From: Bipolaris cookei
Lineage: Eukaryota > Ascomycota > Dothideomycetes > Pleosporales > Pleosporaceae
NCBI GenBank assembly: GCA_002286855.1
Contig: NRSV01000032.1
Location: forward strand, 1 to 64,000
Length of the DNA: 64,000 nt
Direction of reading: 5' to 3'
Each line of letters begins with the position of its first letter. The stretch's first letter is position 1. This document shows, piece by piece, positions 56,574 to 64,000 of the stretch. A model generated the notes under the pieces. It ran no database searches and was not told the origin of the DNA. It saw only the letters and a program-made list of their open reading frames with translations. The position numbers and the translations under genes are program-made.

Positions 56574-58035
56574 TCACTGTTCCTCCCGCCCCTCCCCATA
56601 CCCCGTGATACCTCCCAATAGCCCGCCAACTCCCCTCCCTACACCCCCAAGCGTGCTCCCAACACCGCCAATCACATCCCCCTTTCCAAGCTTGCTTACG
56701 CCATCACCCAATCCACCCGTGATGCCGCTAACAGCGTTATTAGCGCCTTTACCTACATTCCCTACCACGCCACCGACCGGTCCTCCAACTGTGCTTCCCA
56801 GCCCAGCAAGCCCATCACCAACGGTATTCCCGAGTCCTTTGCCCACGCCCGTGACGGTATTGCCTAGTGGATCCCCGTATCAGCCACCATTCCACACTGT
56901 CAAAAAAAAAGCGCATCGCATAACCGATGATGACGGAGAGGAAAAAGTAGAAGTAAGGAAAGATGAACATACCAACACCACTCGTAGCCCCCGCAACCGT
57001 GCCCTTAACATCCCCCCTCCCCAATGCCCCCGTCGTCTTACTCACTGTCCCCTGAACCCCCTTCGTCGCACTGCCAACAGTATAATACGCATTATCCACC
57101 GCGCCCGTCGCCGTCTTGCCCACCCCATCAGTCACACGTTTAACGGGCTTTCCGACACCCGCTGGTAGCTTGTTCAGCCCCTTCCCCGCAACCCCAGTGA
57201 CGCCATCGACCGTCTTGTTGACGCCTGCAGTCGCGGAGTCAGTGATTGTGTTTAGGGTGCCGGTTGTCGTGCCGACGGTTTTATTGAGGGTGCCGGTGGC
57301 GGTGTTGATGGTTTTGCCGACGGCACCTGGTGCGCGTTTGGGGGGTTGGCCTGGGGGCGGATAAGCTTGAATCACGGAGAAGGGGGTTGGGTAGGTACCA
57401 TCCGGGTTCACCTTGACGGGTGTCTTTTTGACTGTTGGAGTGGTTGCTGTAGTAGTAGGAGCCTTTACGGGCGTGGCTTTTGCGGGGGTGGAGGTACTTT
57501 TGATAGGTGTACTTGCTGTTGTCTTCTTGATGGTACTTGCGGGCTTGGATACGGGGGTTGCTGTGGCTGACTTCTTCCTGACGGGCAAGGGCTTGACAGT
57601 ACCAAGAGGTGTGCGTGTGCGAGCGGGCTTTGACACCTCGCTGACACTCGTTTTGCCAGCTGTTACTGGCGTCTTTTTCACCGCCGGAGTGCTATCAAGT
57701 TTCTTTGCTGCCGCAGGCGTGGTTGTTGTCTTCGTCACATTAGACGTAGGCGTGCCAGCTACATTGAGCTTCCTGGGAACTCTCTTCACAGGTGTAGCAG
57801 CTGGGCTCGTTGTGTTAGTAGTCACCGCTGATGCCTTCTTAACAGGAGAGGCTTTGGTTGCTGGTTTCACTGGTGTCACTGTCGTCGACTTCTTCGTAGT
57901 CGGTCCAGCGACTTTGGAGATGCTCCCCACGCTCGCTGTAACCCTCATCTCAGCATCTCAGCATGCCTGTATAATGTTCATCAGCTTACATTGGAGCACT
58001 GCATTCTGCTGCTTGACTTGGTCTAAGCCGGACAT
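56574..58035 (-). CDS. Lys/Thr/Pro-rich protein with Gly/Val/Thr repeat region, unknown
   Basis: Main exons 57948-56973 and 56863-56574, with a 109-bp intron (donor GTATGT, acceptor CACTAG). A possible first exon, 58035-57990, reads MSGLDQVKQQNAVLQ, but the intron to the next exon is unclear, because the phase-compatible one would be only about 33 bp. The N-terminal half is a basic Lys/Thr/Pro-rich linker (TPVKPATKASPVKKASAVTT), like histone H1 tails. From PDGTYPTPFSVIQAYPPPGQ on, an irregular repeat with VGKTxxTATGTLNKTVGTT and similar units follows, then Gly-rich VGG/LGS units. The amphipathic 11-residue-like pattern recalls LEA-type stress proteins. Function unknown. It lies tandem with Hsp90. 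Confidence 0.6.
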
Positions 58036-58739
58036 GATGCGTTTGATGGACTTCTGGATGATTCAAAAAAAAAGATTAATTCATTCAAGATGTTACAGAT
58101 TCTGCTGTAAGCCTGGTCATTTTAGAGCTGGATCTAAATTATGTTTCTAGATACTGCCGTTGTGCCACCTCCTACGTCATGCCTTCTCCTCATCCCTGTC
58201 GTTACAGAAATGCCAATGTGGCCCAGGCTGCGGAGAGATCCTGTTTTCGCGGACACGGGACGATCGTCGTGGCGGAGCCCAGCCCGTTTAGACCCTTGCC
58301 CTTGCCATCTCCAATCAGATTGCAATACTACAGTACAACCATATCATACAACACGTGTAAAGTCAAACAAAGCCGACTTCGCCAAGCAGAATAGTACTAC
58401 AATCTCTAGTAGTCATAGAGTAGTCGCCTCAACCCACACCTAACCCAAAGGCCACTTGCGTCACATCACTCACATCTTCGCACAGAACAACATTTTGCTT
58501 TTTGAACATTTCATCATTCGTCAAAAGTAACTACCTACCTATGGGCAAATCTACCGAAGACACAGTTCGGGATATCCATTTACTCGTGATGCATAAACGT
58601 CCACCACACTAAGACTCCATCGAAGATTAAGCTCCGTCATCATGCAAAGATGTAGAAAGAAAAGGAAAGCCATGACACATGAAAGGGATATCAAAGCGCC
58701 GACCAAACTTTTTGAAACCAGGCGACACAGGTGACACGT
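58036..58739. other. intergenic between tandem minus-strand genes
   Basis: It should hold the promoter of the preceding gene and the 3' flank of the Hsp90 gene. No further feature recognised. Confidence 0.4.
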
Positions 58740-60848
58740 TTAGTCAACCTCCTCCATGGCGCTCTCGCCAGCGGCGGCGGGCGCCTCGGTTGAGGCCTCA
58801 CCCTTCTCCTGCTCAGTCTCAACCTCCTCGTCAACGTTCAGACCAAGGGAGACGAGCTTGTGAATGCGCTCAGCGTACTGAACAGGCTCGTCAATGGTGA
58901 AACCAGAGACAAGGAGCGAGGTCTCGAAGAGAAGGAGGGTGATGGACTTGACAGTGCGGTCGTCCTCGCCGTCAGCCTCAACCTTGCGCTTGAGCTCTTT
59001 GATGATGGCAGACTTGGGTGAGATCTCAAACGTCTTCTTGGAAGACATGTAAGAGCTCATGGAGGTGTCACGGAGAGCCTGGGCCTTCATGATACGCTCC
59101 ATGTTGGCTGACCAACCGAACTGGCCGGTACGGATGGCACATGGTGAGCCGACAAGCTTGTGAGAGACAACAACCTTCTCGACCCTGTCGCCAAGGACGT
59201 TCTTGAGGCTCTTGGCTAGACCCTCATACTCCTTCTCCTCAGCCTCGCGGGCCTTCTTCTCCTCCTCGGACTCCTCAAGCTCAAAGTCCTTGGTGATGTC
59301 GACAAGCTTCTTGCCATCGAACTCCTTGAGCTGAGTCATGGCGTACTCATCAATGGGGTCAACGAGGAAGAGAACCTCGAAGCCCTTCTCCTTGAGAGTG
59401 TCGAGGAATGGCGACTTCTGGACAGCCTTGAGCGACTCACCAGTGATGTAGTACATCTGCTTCTGGTGTTCGGGCATGCGGGTGACGTAGTCGGTAAGCG
59501 AGGTCTGCTCCTCACCAGACTTGGTGGAGTTGAAGCGGAGGAGCTTGGCGAGGGCAGCACGGTTCTGCGAGTCCTCGTGGATACCAAGCTTGATGTTCTT
59601 GCCAAAGGCAGAGTAGAACTTGTCGAACTGCTCGCGGTCCTCGGCAATCTCGTTGAAGAGCTCGAGGGTCTTCTTCACAATGTTCTTGCGAATGACCTTC
59701 ATGATCTTGTTCTGCTGGAGGGTCTCACGAGACAGGTTGAGGGGGAGGTCCTCGGAGTCGACGACACCCTTGACGAAGCTGAGCCACTCGGGGATCAGGT
59801 CAGTGGCATCATCGGTGATGAAGACACGGCGGACATAGAGCTTGATGTTGTTCTTGGTCTTCTTAGTCTCGAACAGATCGAAAGGTGCGCGCTTGGGAAC
59901 GAAGAGGATGGCACGGAACTCAAGCTGACCCTCGACGGAGAAGTGCTTGACGGCAAGGTGGTCTTCCCAGTCGTTGGATAGCGACTTGTAGAATGAGGCA
60001 TACTCCTCAGTGGTGATGTCTTGTGGGTTGCGGGTCCAGATGGGCTTGGTCTTGTTGAGCTCCTCTTCCTCGATCTTGGACTCCTTGACCTTCTTGGTCT
60101 TCTTCTCCTTCTTCTCTTCCTCCTCATCGACCTCCTCAACCTTGGGCTTCTTCTCATCACCCTCCTCGACCTTCTCCTCGGTGGCCTCGTCATCCTCAAC
60201 CTCCTTCTCGGTTTCCTTCAGGACGTGAAGGTAGATGGGGTATGAGATGAACTCGGAGTGCTTCTTGACAACCTCCTTGATCTTGCTCTCGTTGAGGTAG
60301 TCCATCTGCTCATCCTTGAGGTGGAGAATGATCTTGGTACCACGGCCGATTTGCTCGCCCTCGGTGTCCTCGGTGATCTTGAAGGTACCGCCAGCACTTG
60401 ACTCCCAGATGTACTGCTCATCATCGTTGTTCTTTGATATGACGGTGACGCGGTCAGCGACGAGGTATGCGGAGTAGAAACCAACACCGAATTGACCAAT
60501 CATGGAAATGTCGGCACCGGCTGACAGGGCCTCCATGAACTGCTTTGTGCCTGAGCGGGCAATCGTACCCAGGTTGTTGATGAGGTCGGCTTTGGTCATA
60601 CCAATACCGCTATCTTGGATGGTGAGGGTCTTAGCCTCCTTGTTGGGGATGATGTCGATGCGAAGGTCCTTGCCGCTGTCAAGCTTGCTTGGGTCTGAGA
60701 GGGCTTCATATCGGATCTTGTCGAGGGCATCGGAGGCGTTGGAGATGAGTTCTCGCAGGAAGATCTCCTTGTTCGAGTAGACGGTGTTAATAATGAGACC
60801 GAGCAGCTGAGAGATCTCAGCCTGGAACTCGAAAGTCTCCCCAGACAT
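58740..60848 (-). CDS. hsp90: cytosolic Hsp90 molecular chaperone
   Basis: 702 aa in one exon. ATP-dependent dimeric chaperone for kinases, receptors and other clients. The N-terminal ATPase domain starts MSGETFEFQAEISQLLGLII with ELISNASDALDKIR, DSGIGMTKADLINNLGTIA and GQFGVGFYSAYLVA. The charged linker (about 215-265) is rich in Glu/Lys. The middle domain includes RRVFITDDATDLIPEWLSFV and NLSRETLQQNKIMKVIRKNI. The C-terminal dimer domain ends in the MEEVD motif that binds TPR co-chaperones. Length fits fungal Hsp82. Strong codon preference on the coding strand leaves long antisense ORFs, which are not genes. Confidence 0.98.
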   Translation of the reverse strand: MSGETFEFQAEISQLLGLIINTVYSNKEIFLRELISNASDALDKIRYEALSDPSKLDSGKDLRIDIIPNKEAKTLTIQDSGIGMTKADLINNLGTIARSGTKQFMEALSAGADISMIGQFGVGFYSAYLVADRVTVISKNNDDEQYIWESSAGGTFKITEDTEGEQIGRGTKIILHLKDEQMDYLNESKIKEVVKKHSEFISYPIYLHVLKETEKEVEDDEATEEKVEEGDEKKPKVEEVDEEEEKKEKKTKKVKESKIEEEELNKTKPIWTRNPQDITTEEYASFYKSLSNDWEDHLAVKHFSVEGQLEFRAILFVPKRAPFDLFETKKTKNNIKLYVRRVFITDDATDLIPEWLSFVKGVVDSEDLPLNLSRETLQQNKIMKVIRKNIVKKTLELFNEIAEDREQFDKFYSAFGKNIKLGIHEDSQNRAALAKLLRFNSTKSGEEQTSLTDYVTRMPEHQKQMYYITGESLKAVQKSPFLDTLKEKGFEVLFLVDPIDEYAMTQLKEFDGKKLVDITKDFELEESEEEKKAREAEEKEYEGLAKSLKNVLGDRVEKVVVSHKLVGSPCAIRTGQFGWSANMERIMKAQALRDTSMSSYMSSKKTFEISPKSAIIKELKRKVEADGEDDRTVKSITLLLFETSLLVSGFTIDEPVQYAERIHKLVSLGLNVDEEVETEQEKGEASTEAPAAAGESAMEEVD

Positions 60849-61516
60849 GGTGACGGGTGTATGAAGTGTTCGGAGCTATAAACAGTAGAGTCAGACAATG
60901 TTTTTTGCAGCAGGTGGCGGAAAGAGTAGATTAGATGTGCGGCTGATGCGGGGAAGACAAACAGATGAGCGGGGTAATTGGAGTATTAGGCTCTTCTATT
61001 GGATGTGGAAAAGAGCAAATTGCAAGGCTGCAGTGTCTATGTGGTGTGAGAGAAAGAGAGTAATTCAATGAAGAAAAATGCAGAGGAGGCTCATGTTTGG
61101 GACTCATATAGCCTTTGGTGGAGCTCGAGAATCTTCTAGACAGCATGGCAGAAAGGCAGAGAAGGTTATCGCCTGGCCAATCAGCGCGCGTCTGTCGCTG
61201 CAATCGAGCCTCACCGCCAAACACGACTTCCCCGCTTGTCGAGACGCGTCCACCGAATTCCACCACCATCGCTTTCTCCACGCCATAAGACACATTCGGT
61301 CCGTTGGCAATAAGGCTGCAAGCAATTATAGCTTCATCGCATACCTGAAATAGAGCAGCAGTTCCGCATCCGTCTTTCAACACCCCAATCTACACGTACG
61401 CGACACCGCCGAGGCTCACACCCCTTGCACAACGACTTGGACTAGGCTTACACACTGAGATAGCGGCTCTCACGGATACTGGTATATTCCAGACATGTCT
61501 TATCATGATGAATTTG
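60849..61516. promoter_or_regulatory. Hsp90 promoter / 5' leader region
   Basis: About 670 bp between the GH105 stop and the Hsp90 ATG. It holds a heat shock element at 61128-61141. A 5' untranslated intron may be present, but I cannot fix its ends. Confidence 0.55.
61128..61141. promoter_or_regulatory. heat shock element
   Basis: AGAATCTTCTAGAC reads as three alternating units, GAAnnTTCnnGA, the binding pattern of the heat shock factor trimer. It lies about 280 bp upstream of the Hsp90 ATG. The third unit keeps GA of GAA only. Confidence 0.65.
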
Positions 61517-62653
61517 TTAGATAAAGGTCCTCATGAACTCTCCAAGTGCCATGATGGCCATGGCCTGTCCATACGGCATGCTGGTAATCTTAATATCCTT
61601 GTAATGCTGTAAATCATGTCCCATGGCTGTACCAAAGCTCGTTTCCGTCAGCTCACCCTCCGCATTGATCTTGCCAATGACGCCCTTGACCGCCTTTACC
61701 GCGCTCTCCAGGAACACGTCTCCGCTAATGTATCGCTTCCGGCACGCCTTGAGCATACCGTATGCGAAGCCCGCCGTGGCTGATGATTCTTCATAACTGC
61801 CCTCGGAAACGGGAATGTCGAGCAGGGTGCGCCACATGCCACTCTCTCCTTGACACTTGACTAGCGCCCGGCATTGTGACTCAAGAATTCCCACGAGGAA
61901 CTGCCGTAGTGGATCACTCTCCTTGAGGTCTAAAAGTTCGATGAAATCCGGGATAGCAATTGTGAGCCACGAGTTTCCGCGTGCCCATCGTGCCTTGCCA
62001 AAGTTGTGTCCAACTTCCAATCCACCCTTGTCTTCCCACTTCCAGCCGTGGTAGAACAAGCCAGTGCTTGTGTCGCATAGGTACTGGCAGTGCAGGATGA
62101 ATTGGCGCTTCGCCTCTTCTACGTATTCTGGGCGGTTCAGGGTAAGACCAATCTTTGCCAATGGTAGCGCGCTCATCATCAGTGTATCATCCCAGAGCTC
62201 ATCCTTATTGAACGAGTTGTATGTCTCGTGCTGGAACCCGCCAAACTTGGTGCGGGGCAGCCCGTGCATGACCCACTCAGCCCATGTGTCCAGCCATGGA
62301 ACAAATGTCTTGTTACCCGTCTCTTCGTACAGGTATGCCAATGAGAGAAATGGGCTCATGGTGTTGATATTTTTGGTTGTGCCCTTGGCGAGTTGCTTGT
62401 CAAACCAGCCTTTTATGATGTCGAGCGTCGCCGTGCTGCCCGTCAGCGTGTAGTAGTGCCATAGCCCGTACAGTCCAATCCCATGAGTCCATTCCCAGCC
62501 GTCCCAGCCCTTGGTATCGATTATACGGCCATCATCGAGTTTGAGTAGAAACTCGCCGGTTTTGTCGTGAATGTTGACTAGGTTGTGAGTTAGGAGAAGG
62601 ATTTTCTCATCAATCTGGCCTTTTGTTAGGCCATGCACTGTGAGTGTGGACAT
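61517..62653 (-). CDS. GH105 unsaturated rhamnogalacturonyl hydrolase
   Basis: Removes unsaturated galacturonic acid from oligomers made by rhamnogalacturonan lyases. I chose ATG 62653 (MSTLTVHGLTKGQIDEKILL) over the in-frame ATG at 62740, because family similarity begins there. 379 aa fits GH105 (about 370-400). Motifs are WDGWEWTHGIGLYGLWHYYT and FNKDELWDDTLMMSALPLAK, with Asp155/Asp156 as the likely catalytic pair region, HGWKWEDK, and ARGNSWLTIAIPDF. There is no signal peptide from this start, which suggests an intracellular enzyme acting on imported oligomers. It is divergent from a probable sugar transporter. Confidence 0.88.
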   Translation of the reverse strand: MSTLTVHGLTKGQIDEKILLLTHNLVNIHDKTGEFLLKLDDGRIIDTKGWDGWEWTHGIGLYGLWHYYTLTGSTATLDIIKGWFDKQLAKGTTKNINTMSPFLSLAYLYEETGNKTFVPWLDTWAEWVMHGLPRTKFGGFQHETYNSFNKDELWDDTLMMSALPLAKIGLTLNRPEYVEEAKRQFILHCQYLCDTSTGLFYHGWKWEDKGGLEVGHNFGKARWARGNSWLTIAIPDFIELLDLKESDPLRQFLVGILESQCRALVKCQGESGMWRTLLDIPVSEGSYEESSATAGFAYGMLKACRKRYISGDVFLESAVKAVKGVIGKINAEGELTETSFGTAMGHDLQHYKDIKITSMPYGQAMAIMALGEFMRTFI

Positions 62654-63845
62654 GGCGAATGTGGATTCTGAGATGTTAGGTGAATTTGGAATGGATGCTC
62701 TTGGGCAGTGAAAACTAAATATTGAGCAGCAAAATCCCAACTACTCTCACGCAGTGCACAAGAAGAAGACCAGAAGCGGAGGCGCGACAAGTTATCAACA
62801 CGCGTAGTCCAGCGGGCGGGTATTGGATAGCTTCCGTGGGCCATACACACCAATCAAGCCTTACAGAGTGGGGGTACAGACCGGGGAAACTCAGAGTCTC
62901 CGACTGCATACCTCGAAGACGTGGTGTAAATCATTGCCAGATTTTCGTGCCTATCTGCACCGAGCTTGTTCATTTCTGCACCGGCACAAGCTTGGCACAC
63001 GTGGGTTTTGCACCAGCTTCTTGGTCCCTGGAAAGCCGCGGCTCATCCACGCATCTGAATCGACACCAAAAGACTCGTGATTGTTTGCTGAAAGGCCAGG
63101 TGAAGATGCTTTCTGTATTCGCCATGTATTGTGCCGACCCTCGTCGATCATTACGCCGACTCGTGGGAGGCTATAGCGCAGGCGGCCAAGATCAGCAAAG
63201 AACCGTCAAGGGAAACACGGCCGCCGTTTAAACAGCCCTTGCTGACCAACTCGCATCCAAGCTGGGGAAGCCAGCCGCCACCAACTCCAGCGCGAAGGAA
63301 TATTTCCACCAGCCATCAGGCAGCTGGTGGTCTGTCCCTCGCATCTTCGGCATCATGTATGCCGATACAATGCTGTTCTAGGATACGTGCCAAGTGGTGG
63401 CTTTCTCCACACTACTTGATTCTATGTGTTCGCCTCTCCGCATTGTGGGCCACTCCGCATATTGTGTGAATGTCATGTCCATGGGGTTGCTGACACTAAA
63501 AGCGAACGACTGAGGTTGCAGCAATGGCGCCCATTTGGCCGGGCTTGCAGGACCACGCCTATGAAGATCCTTTGCTACGCTGGGGCGGGGCAACCGAGGA
63601 GGTGACTGTGTTCAACCGTCAATACAAGCTTGCCGTGAGGTACATGCCCTCATCGTATGTGATTTGCGGAGGAGCCTGCCGGGGTATGGGGTAGACTGGG
63701 GTACGCTCGGACGCACCATACATATTATCCGGGTAGAAATATCATGTCGAGTGGCCCTCCAACTCAGCACCTTACAGCAGGTGTTGGGGCTCTTTAGCTT
63801 TCATCCCCATTTTCTTCAATTGCCGATCCCCGGAAGAGTTTCAGT
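62654..63845. promoter_or_regulatory. divergent promoter with CreA-like site pairs
   Basis: The 1.2-kb region between GH105 and the transporter start. SYGGRG matches occur on the + strand at 62868-62873 (GTGGGG), 62881-62886 (CCGGGG), 63262-63267 (CTGGGG), 63580-63585 (CTGGGG), 63585-63590 (GCGGGG), 63679-63684 (CCGGGG) and 63696-63701 (CTGGGG). Three close pairs fit the arrangement known for functional carbon catabolite repression by CreA. The motif is short, so chance matches are expected. Confidence 0.45.
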
Positions 63846-64000
63846 ATGGTCGTTGCTAGAGCTAGCACCGACAAGGTGCAGGGCTTGCCTGCCACTGCTG
63901 GTCATCTCGATGATAAGGACGTCAACCGGGTTGAGCGTGTGCTGTCGGTTGGCGACGAGAAGGGCGAACATGTCAACTACGAACGTATCGATCGAGAAGT
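63846..64000 (+). CDS. probable MFS sugar transporter, N-terminus only (cut by window end)
   Basis: From ATG 63846 the frame is open to the window end (51 codons): MVVARASTDKVQGLPATAGH, then VERVLSVGDEKGEHVNYERI and DRE. The block HVNYERIDRE resembles the cytosolic N-terminal leader of fungal sugar porters, typically HVDYxRVDxEVAKY. No membrane segment is reached yet. The position, divergent from GH105, supports uptake of the oligosaccharides or sugars that GH105 processes. The identification rests on a short leader. Confidence 0.5.
   Translation, partial: MVVARASTDKVQGLPATAGHLDDKDVNRVERVLSVGDEKGEHVNYERIDRE

Noticed and set aside
57413..58150. 245-codon hydrophobic + strand ORF
   Set aside because: Antisense of the Lys/Thr/Pro-rich gene; the Val/Gly/Leu composition mirrors its codons.
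59466..60245. Long ORFs on the + strand across the Hsp90 gene
   Set aside because: Antisense shadows caused by the strong codon bias of Hsp90.

Overview
The window is nuclear DNA of a filamentous ascomycete. Genes have short (about 47-66 bp) GT..AG introns, several with CTAAC-type branch points. Families include a TOK1 potassium channel, a Sos7 kinetochore protein, a Zn2Cys6 regulator, an AA11 polysaccharide monooxygenase and a GH105 hydrolase. The pogo/Fot1-type transposons and the gene families suggest Dothideomycetes, order Pleosporales, and perhaps Pyrenophora or a relative; that placement is inferred from recognition, not from a search.

Layout. From 1 to about 12.1 kb the DNA is accessory: LINE 3' ends with (AAT)n tails, an F-box-like pseudogene, an unknown ORF, an AA11 gene, a second pseudogene, a LINE 5' fragment and one structurally intact pogo-like transposon, followed by a chimeric transposon end containing the only N. 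From 12.7 to 27 kb lies a core block: TOK1, an RS-rich nuclear protein, Sos7, a cytochrome b561-type membrane protein and a Zn2Cys6 transcription factor. From 27 to 31.3 kb I see no gene. From 31.3 to 41.5 kb there is a cluster of five pogo-like elements on both strands, one with an intact transposase and four broken. From 42.8 to 64 kb genes return: a Ded1-like helicase, an alpha/beta hydrolase, an acidic SP-rich protein, a small type I membrane protein, a repeat-rich Lys/Thr/Pro protein, Hsp90, GH105 and the start of a probable sugar transporter.

The most interesting signal is in the transposons. Every readable terminus carries directly repeated subterminal units with a 17-bp period. Units start with CACC (or CCCC), but the core differs by subfamily. 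The two intact transposases are almost identical from about residue 65 onward but differ strongly in the first helix-turn-helix region, in parallel with the change of repeat core. Since pogo transposases are CENP-B relatives and the CENP-B box is also 17 bp, this looks like modular co-evolution of a DNA-binding domain and its site.

GH105 and the transporter start are divergent around a 1.2-kb promoter with three close pairs of CreA-like sites, which suggests a small rhamnogalacturonan-use gene pair under carbon repression. Exon boundaries were placed by eye from splice signals and reading frame.
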